Assembly: GCF_030271535.1 (NCBI RefSeq)
Contig: NZ_JASCXJ010000010.1
Coordinates: 117,510-181,509, forward strand
Length of the DNA: 64,000 nucleotides
Direction: 5' to 3'
Source: Nocardiopsis sp. ATB16-24
GTDB lineage: Bacteria; Actinomycetota; Actinomycetes; Streptosporangiales; Streptosporangiaceae
Numbering within the stretch: position 1 is the first letter of the stretch; every line of letters begins with the position of its first letter. Positions 33,413-44,433 of this stretch are shown here, piece by piece. A program made the position numbers and the translations under genes. The notes under the pieces were generated by a model. That model was not told where the DNA came from, searched no databases, and saw nothing but the letters and a program-made list of their open reading frames with translations.

Positions 33413-33837
33413 GCAGGCTGCGTCACGCCGACGTGGAGGTCGGCACCGAGCTGCCCGAGCGGACCTTCCCGGTCCGACGACTGGACCTGGTCCGTTACGC
33501 GGGAGCCTCGGGCGACTTCAACCCGATCCACTGGAACGAGCGCTTCGCCAAGTCGGTGGGCCTTCCCGACGTGATCGCCCACGGCATGTTCACCATGGCC
33601 CAGGCCGCTCGGCTGCTCACCGACTGGGCGGGCGACCCCGGCTGCGTCGTCGACTACTCGGTGCGTTTCTCCGCGCCCGTGGTCGTCCCCGACGATGACG
33701 AGGGCGCCCAGATCACCGTCGGCGGCAAGGTCAAGGCCAAGAACGACGACGGCACCGTCAACGTGCTGCTGACCGCCCGTTCCGGCGGGGCCAAGGTCCT
33801 GTCGCAGTCCAAGGCCGTCGTACGCCTGGCGAGGTAG
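33409..33837 (+). CDS. MaoC-family dehydratase, catalytic subunit (HadB-like)
   Basis: A 142-residue hot-dog protein with the hydratase-2 motif YAGASGDFNPIHWNERFAKS, in which the Asp and His are the catalytic pair, followed by DVIAHGMFTMAQAARLLTDW. It forms the active subunit with the preceding HadA-like protein. ATG overlaps the upstream TGA (ATGA). It is followed three bases later by murB, so the three genes are one operon. Confidence 0.93.
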   Translation: MSRLRHADVEVGTELPERTFPVRRLDLVRYAGASGDFNPIHWNERFAKSVGLPDVIAHGMFTMAQAARLLTDWAGDPGCVVDYSVRFSAPVVVPDDDEGAQITVGGKVKAKNDDGTVNVLLTARSGGAKVLSQSKAVVRLAR

Positions 33838-33840
33838 ACC

Positions 33841-34905
33841 GTGACCACACTCTCCGAATACACCACCCTGCGTCTGGGCGGCCCCGCCGACTCCTTCCGC
33901 ACGGCCTCCACCACCGAGGAACTGATCGCCGCCGTGACCGCGGCGGACGCGGCCGAGGAGCCCGTCCTGATCCTGGGCGGCGGCAGTAACCTCGTGGTCT
34001 CCGACGCCGGCTTCCCCGGCACCGTGGTCCTGGTGGACTCCGGAACGGTCGACTTCGAGGAGGCCGGTGTCGACGAGACCGGCGAGTCGGTGGTGCTGGT
34101 GCGCGCCGACGCCGGTGTGGAGTGGGATCCCCTCGTGGAGCGGATGGTGGCCGAAGGCCTCAGCGGTGTGGAGTTCCTGTCCGGCATCCCCGGTCGGGTC
34201 GGTTCCACCCCCATCCAGAACGTGGGCGCCTACGGACAGGACGTCGCCCAGACCATCCGCGAGGTACTCGTCCACGACCGGCGTACCGGCCGGCGGCGGC
34301 GCATGACCAACGCCGAATGCGGTTTCACCTACCGTGACAGCGTCTTCAAGGGCGACGACCGCTACGTGGTGTGCGAGGTGACCTTCGCCCTGCACCGCTC
34401 CAAGCTCAGTCGTCCGATCGCCTACGCGGAGGTGGCTCGCAGCCTGGAGAGCGAGGCGGGCGCCCGGGTACCGCTGGAGCTGGCCAGGCAGACCGTTCTC
34501 GGGCTGCGCAGGGGCAAGGGCATGGTGCTGGACCCCGACGACCCGGACACCTACAGCGCCGGATCGTTCTTCACCAATCCCGTGGTCACCGTCGAGGAGT
34601 TCGCCACCGTGCGCGAGCGCGCCGCGGCGCGTCTGGGCGCCGACGTGGAGGTCCCGGGGCACCCCGACGGTGAGGGGCGGATCAAGTTGTCCGCCGCCTG
34701 GCTGATCGACCGGGCCGGCTTCGCCAAGGGGTACGGAAGCGGGCGTGCCCGCATCTCCGGCAAGCACACCCTGGCACTGACCAACCCCGGTGGGGCCACC
34801 ACCGAGGAACTGTTGGAACTGGCCCGCGAGGTGCGAGCCGGGGTCCGCGCGGCCTTCGGAGTCGACCTGGTCAACGAGCCGGTGATGGTCGGCGTCTCAC
34901 TCTGA
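33841..34905 (+). CDS. murB: UDP-N-acetylenolpyruvoylglucosamine reductase
   Basis: A 354-residue FAD enzyme that makes UDP-MurNAc for peptidoglycan. TTLRLGGPADSFRTA, VLILGGGSNLVVSD and FLSGIPGRVGSTPIQNVGAYG are the FAD-binding blocks; the catalytic Ser lies in YSAGSFFTNPVV and the closing Glu in LVNEPVMVGVSL. Type I MurB layout. GTG start three bases after the HadB-like gene. Confidence 0.96.
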   Translation: MTTLSEYTTLRLGGPADSFRTASTTEELIAAVTAADAAEEPVLILGGGSNLVVSDAGFPGTVVLVDSGTVDFEEAGVDETGESVVLVRADAGVEWDPLVERMVAEGLSGVEFLSGIPGRVGSTPIQNVGAYGQDVAQTIREVLVHDRRTGRRRRMTNAECGFTYRDSVFKGDDRYVVCEVTFALHRSKLSRPIAYAEVARSLESEAGARVPLELARQTVLGLRRGKGMVLDPDDPDTYSAGSFFTNPVVTVEEFATVRERAAARLGADVEVPGHPDGEGRIKLSAAWLIDRAGFAKGYGSGRARISGKHTLALTNPGGATTEELLELAREVRAGVRAAFGVDLVNEPVMVGVSL

Positions 34906-34922
34906 GTCCTCGTTCCTTTTTG

Positions 34923-34965
34923 CGCCGCGCCCAATTTATGAGTTGGGCGCGGCGAACTTGTTTTT
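34923..34965 (+). terminator. Rho-independent terminator after murB
   Basis: A perfect 12-bp stem (CGCCGCGCCCAA) with an eight-base loop, followed within six bases by five T residues. Confidence 0.93.
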
Positions 34966-35034
34966 CCGGGTCGCCTGTTAAACTAATTCGACAAAACAAT
35001 GAATTGCCTTTCCGTGCGGCCTTTCGTAGAGTCG

Positions 35035-35150
35035 GAGAGGTCGAGGGGGAGTAGTCCCAATACGTGTGATCGACATTCCGGCCGACCTCCGGCCCGGTCG
35101 CACGAGCCCTACCAGGCGCGAGTCCTGTTCCGGGCGGACGAGACCTTTGA
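35035..35150 (+). promoter_or_regulatory. yybP-ykoY manganese riboswitch
   Basis: The 5' element GGTCGAGGGGGAGTAG (from about 35039), the internal AATACGTGTGATCGACATTC and the closing GACGAGACCTTTGACC (about 35137-35152) match the conserved parts of the yybP-ykoY aptamer, including its GGGGAGUA and AGACCUUUG ends that form P1. A short hairpin ACCCGGGAAAGACCGGGT follows and may be part of the expression platform. It precedes a UPF0016 gene, a known target class. Confidence 0.85.
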
Positions 35151-35221
35151 CCCGGGAAAGACCGGGTTGAAGTGGCGTCCGCCGCCTTCTTCCGCCCAGT
35201 GCGCCGGACGGAAGGGAAAAC

Positions 35222-35815
35222 GTGTCGGGTTTCTTCTCTGGCTTGGTGTTCAGTGCCCTCGCCATTTTCATCGCCGAAATGGGAGACAAGACCCAACTCG
35301 TGGCGATGTCCCTGGCCACGCGTTACCGGGCTCTCACCGTCATCCTCGGCATCACCGTGGCCACCGCCGTCGTGCACGCCGCGAGCGTGCTGGTGGCCGG
35401 CATGCTCGGCGCCGCGCTGCCCACCGACTGGCTCACCCTGGCCGCGGGCGCCGCCTTCCTGTTCTTCGGCCTGTGGACCCTGCGCGGCGACGAGATGAGC
35501 GCCAGGGACGAGGAGCGCACCGCCTCCCGGCGTATCCGCTCGGCCTTCGTGACCGTCTGCGTCATCTTCTTCGTGGCGGAACTGGGCGACAAGACGATGC
35601 TCGCCACCATCACCGTGGGCACCCAGTACCACTGGTTGCCCGTGTGGATCGGTTCCACCGTCGGCATGGTCGCCGCCGACGCCATCGCCATCGCCCTGGG
35701 CTCGGTCCTGGGCAAGAAGCTGCCCGAGCGCGCCATCCGGATCGGCGCGGCGACCCTGTTCTTCGTCGCGGGCGCCGCCATGCTCGGCCAAGGCGCCTGG
35801 ATGCTCCTGGGATAG
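35222..35815 (+). CDS. UPF0016/GDT1-family manganese exporter
   Basis: A 197-residue membrane protein with six helices and two copies of the family motif: FIAEMGDKTQLVAMSLA (about residues 14-30) and FFVAELGDKTMLATITV (about 118-134). Bacterial members export Mn2+ and are often under yybP-ykoY riboswitch control, as is the case here. GTG start 35222 with GGAAGGGAAA upstream. Monocistronic, convergent with add. Confidence 0.92.
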   Translation: MSGFFSGLVFSALAIFIAEMGDKTQLVAMSLATRYRALTVILGITVATAVVHAASVLVAGMLGAALPTDWLTLAAGAAFLFFGLWTLRGDEMSARDEERTASRRIRSAFVTVCVIFFVAELGDKTMLATITVGTQYHWLPVWIGSTVGMVAADAIAIALGSVLGKKLPERAIRIGAATLFFVAGAAMLGQGAWMLLG

Positions 35816-35865
35816 GCGGCCGAGCCGAAGGGCGGGGCGGGCACGACCGCCCCGCCGCCCGAAGG

Positions 35866-36915
35866 TCAGTCGGGCCGCTCGTCCGCGGGGGTGGCGAGCC
35901 AGGTGTCCACATCCGCCAAAAGCTCCTTCTTCAGGGAATCGGGCGCGCCCGAGGCACGGATCGACATCCGTGCCAGTTCGGCCAGCTCCGGGTCGGAGAA
36001 ACCGAACACCTCCCTGGCGATCCGGTACTGCTCCACCAGGCGGGGGCCGAACAACAGCGGGTCGTCGGTTCCCAGCGCGATGGGGACCCCGGCGGCGAAG
36101 AGCCTGCGCAACGGCAGGTGATCCAGCTCGTCGTAGACGCCCAGGGCCACGTTGGAGGTGGGGCAGATCTCCAGGGTCACGCCCTGGGTGGCGATGCGCT
36201 CCACCAGGTGGGGGTCCTCGATCGCGCGAACGCCGTGCCCCACCCGGTCGGCCTGTAGTTCGTCCAGGCACTCGCGCACGCTGCGCGGTCCCTGGAGTTC
36301 GCCACCGTGGGGCGCCGACAGCAGGCCCGCCCGGCGGGCGATCCGGAAGGCCCCCTCGAACTCCCGGGCGCGGCCTCGCCGTTCGTCGTTGTTGAGCCCG
36401 AAGGACACCACGCCCCGGCCCGCGTACTGGCGGGCCAACCGGGCCAGGGCCTTGGCGTCCAGAGGATGTCTGGTGCGGTTGGCGGCCACCATCAGCCCGA
36501 TGGACGTACCGGTCTCGCGTTCGGCGACGCGGGCGGCGTCCAGGATCAGTTCCAGTGTGGCCGTGAGCCCGTCGAACCGCGAGGCGTAGCCGCTGGGGTC
36601 GACCTGGATCTCCAGCCACGAGGAGCCGGCCGCGCGCTCGTCCTCGGCGGCTTCGCGCAGCAGCCGGTACATGTCCTCGGGCCTGCGCAGCACCGAACGG
36701 GCGATGTCGTAGAGGCGCTGGAAGCGGAACCAGCCACGCTCGTCGGTGGCACGGAGCCTGGGTGGCCAGTCCTCCACCAGGGCCTGGGGGAGGTGGACCC
36801 CGTTCTCTCGGGCCAGCTCCACCAGGGTGGAGTGGCGCATCGACCCCGTGAAATGCAGGTGCAGATGGGCTTTGGGCAGCCGGTCCAACCGGCGGTCGCT
36901 GGTCGGTGTCTCCAT
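35866..36915 (-). CDS. add: Adenosine deaminase
   Basis: A metallohydrolase of about 349 residues converting adenosine to inosine. LPKAHLHLHFTGSM gives the zinc HxH, then LSAPHGGEL, RVGHGVRAIED, EICPTSNVALG and ALGTDDPLLFG provide the remaining zinc and catalytic residues. I prefer the ATG at 36915; a GTG at 36942 would add nine residues, and neither has a strong ribosome-binding site. Confidence 0.92.
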   Translation of the reverse strand: METPTSDRRLDRLPKAHLHLHFTGSMRHSTLVELARENGVHLPQALVEDWPPRLRATDERGWFRFQRLYDIARSVLRRPEDMYRLLREAAEDERAAGSSWLEIQVDPSGYASRFDGLTATLELILDAARVAERETGTSIGLMVAANRTRHPLDAKALARLARQYAGRGVVSFGLNNDERRGRAREFEGAFRIARRAGLLSAPHGGELQGPRSVRECLDELQADRVGHGVRAIEDPHLVERIATQGVTLEICPTSNVALGVYDELDHLPLRRLFAAGVPIALGTDDPLLFGPRLVEQYRIAREVFGFSDPELAELARMSIRASGAPDSLKKELLADVDTWLATPADERPD

Positions 36916-37043
36916 GACGTAAGACTGCCGTATGCGAGACACCGGTGGTGCCAGGTCGGTGGACTCGGCCCCCGATCCCGGGACGCGGACGCGCCCCGGT
37001 GCGGGTCAGGGCACCGGGGCGCGTCCGGCCGGGGAGGCGCGGT

Positions 37044-38252
<1,209 letters not shown>

Positions 38253-38473
38253 GTGTCCATGTTGTCATGCGTGTTCGGGGCGGGGGCGCGCGGGAAGCCA
38301 CGGTGGGTGGGGTGTCAGGAGGTCCCGCTCCCCTCCGCGACGGCGCGTGGTTTGGTTCGGCGCCCCGGAGCGCGTAGAATCCTCGATGCCGACCGTTCGT
38401 GTCCTATGTGTTACCTACCGTACGGTGTGCGTAGCGCGTCCGGACCGGATATGGTGGAAGAGCAGTTCCGCTG

Positions 38474-38546
38474 AGGGCAGTGGCTCAATTGGCAGAGCAC
38501 CGGTCTCCAAAACCGGCGGTTGGGGGTTCGAGTCCCTCCTGCCCTG
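38474..38546 (+). tRNA. tRNA-Trp (CCA)
   Basis: A 73-base cloverleaf with acceptor AGGGCAG / CTGCCCT, anticodon CCA in GTCTCCAAAACC and T-arm GGTTCGAGTCC. The CCA end is not encoded. It directly precedes secE-nusG. Confidence 0.96.
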
Positions 38547-38641
38547 CACGTTCGCCCGCGTGGCGCGGTGGTCCACCACCGTGCCACGCGGGCATAGGAA
38601 CTACGGGGACGATCCATAGCCCGCGACCCTAAGGACCCCAG

Positions 38642-38896
38642 GTGACTCAGACTGACGCCGACGCCAAGCCCGACAAGGAGCCCAAGCGTCGTACCGGTCC
38701 GGTGACGTTCACCAAGCAGGTCGTCGGTGAACTGCGCAAGGTTCGCTGGCCCACGCGCCGCGAGCTGGTGACCTACACCATCGTGGTCCTCGTCTTCGTG
38801 TTGATCGTCCTGGGCTACGTCTCCCTTCTCGACTGGGGCTTCGGCGAGGCCGTCACCTGGCTGTACGGCACCTTCGGCACCCCGCAGGGCGTCTGA
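38642..38896 (+). CDS. secE: Preprotein translocase subunit SecE
   Basis: An 84-residue single-span SecE: FTKQVVGELRKVRWPTRREL followed by one membrane helix (VVLVFVLIVLGYVSLLDW). It clamps SecY in the SecYEG channel. GTG start with an AGG a few bases upstream. It is first gene of the secE-nusG pair. Confidence 0.96.
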   Translation: MTQTDADAKPDKEPKRRTGPVTFTKQVVGELRKVRWPTRRELVTYTIVVLVFVLIVLGYVSLLDWGFGEAVTWLYGTFGTPQGV

Positions 38897-39064
38897 CGGT
38901 CCTTTCCGCCACGCGTCCGGGCGAGTCGGACGCGGTCCTCCTCGTCCGCGCGTTGGTCCCGGCCCACACGGAGAGACCGTAAGCTGGCATGACTGGGTAC
39001 GACGCACGGCGCTGTCTCGCGTGCGTCGCCCGGCAGAGCGATTCCGACGAGAGAAAGAGCAGCC

Positions 39065-39853
39065 GTGTCCGAGTCCCCACTGACCTCTGACGACTTCCCC
39101 GAAGAGGAGCCGGATCAGGCGTCGGCGGAAGAGGCCGGCCTGGCGGGCGAGCTGACGGAGGACGCGGCCGAAGAGGCCGACACCGACAGCCCGGAGCTGA
39201 CCGGTGAAGCCGACGAGGGTGAAACCGACGAGGAAGAGGCTCCCCGCCCGGATCCCGTCGAGGAGTTCAAGAACGAACTGATGCTGCTGCCCGGCGAGTG
39301 GTACGTCGTGCACACCTACGCGGGTTACGAGAAGCGGGTCAAGGCCAACGTCGAGAGCCGTACCCAGTCCCTCAACATGGAGGAGTACATCTTCCAGGTC
39401 GAGGTACCCGAGCACGAGGTCACCGAGGTCAAGAGCGGCAAGCGTCAGCAGGTCACCGAGAAGGTCCTGCCCGGCTACGTGCTCGTACGCATGGACCTGA
39501 CCGACGAGTCCTGGGCCGCGATCCGCAACACCCCGGGCGTCACCGGTTTCGTGGGCCTGTCCAACAAGCCCGCTCCCCTGAGCCTGTTCGAGGTGGCCAA
39601 ACTGCTCGCGCCCGAGCCGGAGAAGGAGCCGGAGCAGGCGCAGCAGGCCAAGGCGGGCGTGGAGGGAGAGACCCGCGTCGACGTGGCCTACGAGATCGGC
39701 GAGTCCGTCACGGTCATGGAGGGTCCGTTCGCGACCCTTCCCGCGACGGTCAGCGAGATCAGCCCGGACACCCAGAAACTCAAGGTGCTGGTGTCGATCT
39801 TCGGTCGTGAGACCCCGGTCGAGCTGTCGTTCAACCAGGTCGCCAAGATCTAG
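39065..39853 (+). CDS. nusG: Transcription termination/antitermination factor NusG
   Basis: A 262-residue NusG. An actinobacterial acidic N-terminal extension of about 75 residues precedes the NGN domain ([20 protein letters not shown], then [20 protein letters not shown] and GVTGFVG). The C-terminal KOW domain reads [20 protein letters not shown]. It binds RNA polymerase and influences pausing and Rho termination. Confidence 0.97.
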   Translation: MSESPLTSDDFPEEEPDQASAEEAGLAGELTEDAAEEADTDSPELTGEADEGETDEEEAPRPDPVEEFKNELMLLPGEWYVVHTYAGYEKRVKANVESRTQSLNMEEYIFQVEVPEHEVTEVKSGKRQQVTEKVLPGYVLVRMDLTDESWAAIRNTPGVTGFVGLSNKPAPLSLFEVAKLLAPEPEKEPEQAQQAKAGVEGETRVDVAYEIGESVTVMEGPFATLPATVSEISPDTQKLKVLVSIFGRETPVELSFNQVAKI

Positions 39854-39914
39854 GACGACTCCACGGATCCGTGCACGACCCCGGGGAACTGCTGAGGCAC
39901 CCCCGTGGGCACCA

Positions 39915-40004
39915 TAGACTTGGTGGGTCCGCCACGTGGCGGACCCACTCGCGTGTCCCGCTCCGTCGGGACACGCCCCGACCCGCCCGGCCCCGGCGGG
40001 TCGG
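39915..40004 (+). promoter_or_regulatory. rplK-rplA promoter and three-hairpin leader
   Basis: TAGACT (39915-39920) is a good -10. It is followed by three perfect inverted repeats in series: a 26-bp palindrome (39923-39948, arm GTGGGTCCGCCAC), a 10-bp stem with six-base loop (39951-39976), and a 10-bp stem with seven-base loop (39978-40004). None has a T-run. They occupy the start of the rplK transcript leader and may be a ribosomal-protein control region; the rest of the 276-base gap shows nothing else. Confidence 0.6.
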
Positions 40005-40129
40005 AGCCCAGCGTCGGTGACGCGTGGGATCACGCCTCCCCGGCAGCGGCGTCCCGGCCCCATGGCCGTGCGACTCCGTAAGGGAGGCAGGGGCCACCAC
40101 ACAACGCAGATTCAGGCGAAGGACCCGAC

Positions 40130-40558
40130 ATGCCTCCGAAGAAGAAACTGGCCGCACTCGTCAAGGTGCAGCTCCCCGCAGGTCAGGCCACTCCGGCGCC
40201 GCCGGTCGGTACCGCTCTCGGTCCGCACGGCGTCAACATCATGGACTTCTGCAAGCAGTACAACGCTGCCACGGAGTCCCAGCGCGGCAACGTCATCCCC
40301 GTAGAGATCTCCATCTACGAGGACCGTTCCTTCAGCTTCGTCACCAAGACGCCTCCGGCTCCCAAGCTGATCCTGAAGGCCGCCGGGGTGGACAAGGCCG
40401 CGACCGACCCGGGCCGCAGCTCGGTCGGTTCCATCACCGCCGAGCAGATCCGTGAGATCGCGCAGACCAAGCTGCCCGACCTCAACACCGACGACATCGA
40501 GGCCGCCACCAAGATCGTCGCCGGCACCGCCCGCTCGATGGGCATCGAGGTCAAGTAG
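40130..40558 (+). CDS. rplK: 50S ribosomal protein L11
   Basis: A 142-residue protein of the GTPase-associated centre: [40 protein letters not shown] and the C-terminal RNA-binding helix region [23 protein letters not shown] start, first gene of the rplK-rplA pair. It is the binding partner of thiostrepton-class antibiotics; the N-terminal proline residues are intact. Confidence 0.97.
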   Translation: MPPKKKLAALVKVQLPAGQATPAPPVGTALGPHGVNIMDFCKQYNAATESQRGNVIPVEISIYEDRSFSFVTKTPPAPKLILKAAGVDKAATDPGRSSVGSITAEQIREIAQTKLPDLNTDDIEAATKIVAGTARSMGIEVK

Positions 40559-40675
40559 GCCGTACGGTGACGCCGGTCCACACGGGGCCGGGTGACCAGG
40601 ACGCTCGGCGTCCACGAACCACAGTGGCAGGGCCAAGCGCTGGCCCGGTGACCACATGTTCCTGAGGAGAACAGC

Positions 40676-41353
40676 GTGAAGCGCAGCAAGAACTACCGCA
40701 AAGCCAACCAGCTGGTGGACCGCGAGAGGCTCCACAGCCCCGCCGAGGCCGTGAAGCTCGCCAAGGAGACCTCCAGCGTCAAGTTCGACGCGACCGTCGA
40801 GGTCGCCCTGCGTCTGGGCGTCGACCCCCGCAAGGCCGACCAGATGGTCCGTGGCACCGTGAACCTGCCGCACGGCACCGGTAAGACCGCTCGGGTCCTG
40901 GTCTTCGCGACCGGTGAGCGTGCCGAGCAGGCCCGTGCCGCCGGCGCCGACCTCATCGGCGACGACGAGATGATCGAGAAGGTCTCCAAGGGCTTCACGG
41001 ACTTCGACGCCGTCGTGGCCACCCCCGACCTCATGGGCAAGGTCGGTCGCCTCGGCCGTGTCCTGGGTCCGCGTGGCCTGATGCCCAACCCCAAGACCGG
41101 CACCGTCACGCCCGACGTGGCCAAGGCCGTCTCCGACATCAAGGGCGGCAAGATCGAGTTCCGCGTGGACCGTCACGGGAACCTGCACTTCATCATCGGC
41201 AAGGCGTCCTTCGGCGAGCAGCAGCTCCTGGAGAACTACCAGGCCGCGATGGACGAGGTGAACCGCCTCAAGCCGTCCGCCGCCAAGGGACGCTACGTCA
41301 AGAAGGGCGTGGTCAGCACGTCCATGGGACCGAGCATCCCGCTCGAGGTCTGA
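40676..41353 (+). CDS. rplA: 50S ribosomal protein L1
   Basis: A 225-residue L1 with [20 protein letters not shown] at the N-terminus and the conserved block [20 protein letters not shown], then [23 protein letters not shown] start (40676) with GAGGAGA upstream. It builds the L1 stalk and in many bacteria represses its own operon. Confidence 0.97.
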   Translation: MKRSKNYRKANQLVDRERLHSPAEAVKLAKETSSVKFDATVEVALRLGVDPRKADQMVRGTVNLPHGTGKTARVLVFATGERAEQARAAGADLIGDDEMIEKVSKGFTDFDAVVATPDLMGKVGRLGRVLGPRGLMPNPKTGTVTPDVAKAVSDIKGGKIEFRVDRHGNLHFIIGKASFGEQQLLENYQAAMDEVNRLKPSAAKGRYVKKGVVSTSMGPSIPLEV

Positions 41354-41369
41354 GTTCGTCCGCACACGG

Positions 41370-41413
41370 GGAACGGCCCCCGACGTCCCTCCAGGGACGT
41401 CGGGGGCCGTTCC
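41370..41413. terminator. Bidirectional 21-bp hairpin between rplA and the lipoprotein gene
   Basis: A perfect 21-bp inverted repeat (arm starts GGAACGGCCCCCGACG) with a two-base centre, placed between two convergent genes. It should terminate both. Confidence 0.9.
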
Positions 41414-41428
41414 GTGTACGGGGAGCTC

Positions 41429-42274
41429 CTACAGGTCGGTGATCTCGTCCTCACCGGGGATCTCGAAGGAGGTCTCGCCGATGGCGGAGAAGACCAGCGA
41501 GATGTCCGCCTCGTCGTCGGAGAAGTCCATGCGCATGGGGAAGCCGTTGTCGGCGATCCAGAGGGAGACGTCCACGCTTCCCTCGAGTCCGTCCAGCATC
41601 CCGTCCACGGCCCGCTTCTGCTCCGGCGTCAGGTCGTCGATGTCCTCACTGGTCATCGTGCCCTCGACCAGGGTGGTTCCGACACCGCTGACCTCCTCGG
41701 TCCCCTTCTCCTCGATCTGGTCGATCGAGGCGAAGGCTCCGGCGATCTCGGGCAGGTCCCGGGTGTCGAACATCTCGTCGGGGGCCATCCCGTCGGCATC
41801 GTCCACGCCGCGCGCCCACGGGGTGTCCACCTCGTAGAGCCCGTTGTGGTTGGACACCAGGGACTCGCCCTCCGTCGGGACGATGAAGATGCTGGTGCTC
41901 AGCTCCTCGGCCGTCAGGTCGGGGTTCCCCCCGCCCAGCTGGGCGAGCTCAAGGAGCATCTCCCCCATGAACGGCATGACCATGGTGATCTGGGCGACCT
42001 CGGGGTCGTCCATGACCTCGTAGGTCATGGTCACGTCGAGCTCCCCCAAGTCGGGGTCGGGCATGGCCATGCTGATGTCGAGCGTGTAGTTGTCGACGTC
42101 TTTGGTGTTGTCCCCGAGGCTGGAGAGCAGCTCGAGGATGCCGCCGCCGCTGCTCTCCTTCGGCTCTTCGGCCGCTTCACCGGCGGGCTCCTTCTCGGGA
42201 GCGTCGCCGCCGCAGGCGGTGAGGGACAGGGCCAGGGCGCCGGCGGCGAACAGGGCCGGCATACGGGTCTTCAC
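41429..42274 (-). CDS. Lipoprotein (LppX/LprAFG-like fold suspected)
   Basis: A 281-residue lipoprotein. The N-terminus [20 protein letters not shown] followed by CGG gives a clear lipobox (SLTAC). A Glu-rich linker leads to a beta-rich domain ([56 protein letters not shown]). The repeated amphipathic strands suit an LppX/LprG or LolA-like lipid-binding barrel, but this is inference. GTG 42274 begins just before the signal peptide. A lipoprotein gene at this spot between rplA and rplJ is conserved in actinobacteria. Confidence 0.85.
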   Translation of the reverse strand: MKTRMPALFAAGALALSLTACGGDAPEKEPAGEAAEEPKESSGGGILELLSSLGDNTKDVDNYTLDISMAMPDPDLGELDVTMTYEVMDDPEVAQITMVMPFMGEMLLELAQLGGGNPDLTAEELSTSIFIVPTEGESLVSNHNGLYEVDTPWARGVDDADGMAPDEMFDTRDLPEIAGAFASIDQIEEKGTEEVSGVGTTLVEGTMTSEDIDDLTPEQKRAVDGMLDGLEGSVDVSLWIADNGFPMRMDFSDDEADISLVFSAIGETSFEIPGEDEITDL

Positions 42275-42590
42275 GAAGAACTTCGCTTTCTCGCTTCGGG
42301 GGACGGGCACTCCTGGAGGGAGTCCCGAGTGGAACATGTTGCCATGGCACTCGGACGTTCCGAGTCGATCGGGGCGGCCGTTATCGCGTTGTTCGCCGTT
42401 CCGTACGATTCCGCGGCCCTGCTCCACGTGAGAGCGATCACCCCTCCCTCCCGCTGGAAGTGGACGAGCACCCTCGCCCGTGCAGTACGATGGGTTTCTG
42501 CCGAAGACCGCTGGTCGTCACCCGAAGGGGTGAACCTAAGGCCCGTCCGCGATGGGCGCCCGCGCAGGTGTCACAGAAGCTTCCCGTTCC

Positions 42591-42656
42591 GGACGCACGT
42601 CGTGCGTCCAGCAGAACGTGGTCGTGCCCCGTGCGCCTGGCGTCCGGGGCCTTTTT
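42591..42656 (+). promoter_or_regulatory. rplJ-rplL leader with intrinsic terminator (attenuator candidate)
   Basis: In the 617-base gap before rplJ, a hairpin (42591-42609, arms GGACGCAC / GTGCGTCC) is followed by a second, stronger hairpin (GCCCCG / CGGGGC, 42626-42650) and five T residues, i.e. an intrinsic terminator 235 bases before rplJ. This fits an L10-leader-type attenuator in which L10-L12 binding favours termination. It could instead terminate transcription entering from upstream. A TACGAT near 42486 may be the promoter -10. Confidence 0.6.
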
Positions 42657-42891
42657 CGTGTCGACGCCCATCACACGGGCCCTGTGGGAACCGACCAGCG
42701 TCTCCTCTCCGGCCGGTACCGGTGGTCCACCGGGATCCGGGGCCTTCGGGCCCGAACGCCTGTGGAGGCGGAGTGAGTCCCTCCCGGCTCGGCCCGGGGC
42801 GGCTTCCGGCGACGAAGCAGGAACTCCTCCCCACCGGGGGCGGAGACCCCGCCTTCGGGCGGGGGACACAGACAATGTTGGAAGGAGTCCC

Positions 42892-43419
42892 ATGGCGAGG
42901 CCGGACAAGGCAGCCGCGGTCGCCGAGATCGCGGAGGAGTTCCGCGGCTCTAACGGCGCCGTGCTGACCGAATACCGGGGGCTCAGCGTCGCGCAGATCA
43001 CAGAACTGCGACGCAGCCTCGGCCAGACCGCGCGTTTTCGCATCGTCAAGAACACGCTGACCAAGATCGCGGCCACCGAGGCCGGGATCGACGAGCAGGT
43101 CAAGGACCTGCTGGAGGGCCCCTCCGCGATCGCCTTCATCCACGGCGACGTGGTGGAGGCCGCCAAGGGTCTGCGTGACTTCGCGAAGGCGAACTCGCCC
43201 CTGGTGATCAAGGGCGGCGTCATCGACGGCAGGTCGATGAGCGCCGAGGACGTCACCAAGCTGGCCGATCTGGAGTCCCGCGAGGTTCTCCTGGCGAAGC
43301 TGGCCGGTGCGCTCAAGGCCAAGCAGGGCCAGGCCGCCGCCGTCTTCCAGGCGCTGCCCTCCAAGACCGTGCGCCTGGCGCAGGCCCTGGCGGACAAGCG
43401 TTCCCAGGAAGCCGCCTGA
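42892..43419 (+). CDS. rplJ: 50S ribosomal protein L10
   Basis: A 175-residue protein: [37 protein letters not shown] and [13 protein letters not shown] mark the rRNA-binding N-terminus. The C-terminal helix that carries L12 dimers follows ([18 protein letters not shown]). ATG with GGAAGGAG upstream. Paired with rplL. Confidence 0.97.
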   Translation: MARPDKAAAVAEIAEEFRGSNGAVLTEYRGLSVAQITELRRSLGQTARFRIVKNTLTKIAATEAGIDEQVKDLLEGPSAIAFIHGDVVEAAKGLRDFAKANSPLVIKGGVIDGRSMSAEDVTKLADLESREVLLAKLAGALKAKQGQAAAVFQALPSKTVRLAQALADKRSQEAA

Positions 43420-43515
43420 CCACACCCGACCCCGACGGGCGCCGCCGCGCCCGTCCACCGGCTCGCACGTGAAGCCGACAGGCGCGCGTGTCCGTAGAGA
43501 AAGAGAGATCGCATC

Positions 43516-43905
43516 ATGGCGAAGCTCAGCAACGATGACCTGCTTGCCGCGTTCGAGGAGATGACCCTTCTCGAGCTCTCCGAGTTCGTGAAGCTCTTCG
43601 AGGAGAAGTTCGACGTCACCGCCGCCGCTCCGGCCGCCGTGGCCGTCGCCGCCCCCGGTCAGGGTGGCGGAGAGGGCGCCGCGGAGGAGGAGAAGGACGA
43701 GTTCGACGTCGTCCTCGAGGCCGCCGGCGACAAGAAGATCCAGGTCATCAAGGAGGTCCGCGGTCTCACCAGCCTGGGCCTGAAGGAAGCCAAGGACCTG
43801 GTCGACAGCGCTCCCAAGCCGCTGCTGGAGGGCGTGAACAAGGAGACGGCCGAGAAGGCCAAGGCCGCCCTGGAGGGCGCCGGCGCCACCGTCACCCTCA
43901 AGTAG
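43516..43905 (+). CDS. rplL: 50S ribosomal protein L7/L12
   Basis: A 129-residue stalk protein. The dimerisation domain ([20 protein letters not shown]) and the flexible Ala/Gly hinge precede the C-terminal factor-binding domain ([38 protein letters not shown] helix). A strong hairpin follows. Confidence 0.97.
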   Translation: MAKLSNDDLLAAFEEMTLLELSEFVKLFEEKFDVTAAAPAAVAVAAPGQGGGEGAAEEEKDEFDVVLEAAGDKKIQVIKEVRGLTSLGLKEAKDLVDSAPKPLLEGVNKETAEKAKAALEGAGATVTLK

Positions 43906-43943
43906 TCCCGCTCGGCCCCTCACGGGGCCGTCGGTCCGTACCG

Positions 43944-43977
43944 CGCGGCCGTTCCTCCCCGGGGAGGAACGGCCGCG
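43944..43977 (+). terminator. Terminator after rplL
   Basis: A perfect 17-bp inverted repeat (CGCGGCCGTTCCTCCCC and its complement) 38 bases after the rplL stop, followed by TTC. It probably terminates or attenuates before rpoB. Confidence 0.85.
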
Positions 43978-44433
43978 TTCGTCTTCCCGGGGACCTTCCG
44001 GGGGCTTTGCTTCGCTATCCTGATACGCGGTCCGGCCGCGACCGGACCGGTGTCCCTCCACGCCGCCGTGCGGTCCGTGGGACGCCCCGGCCACTTGCGG
44101 GACCGTCGCCGTGTCCGCCACCGCCGTCGCCTCCGTGTGTGCGAGGCTGGGCGGGGCCCGGCGAGGGGGTGCGTGTGCGGATCGTCCCCCGGACGCGATA
44201 TCGTCCCGTGCCGGGGAATCCCGGTGGGGCCCGAGGAAGTGTTTACCCGTCCACGGCGGGGGAATCCTTGGGATGTCCGTCGGCTCCACCCCCGGGCCAG
44301 GGCAGGCGCACCGGTCCGCGAGCATGGACCCGGGTCCCCCCGACCCGGGTTCGAAAAACCCTCCGGTCGGGGTTGACGGATCGCCCTCCACGGGTGATCC
44401 TGCCGGTGTCGTGAATGGCGCTGTGGACCGTGG

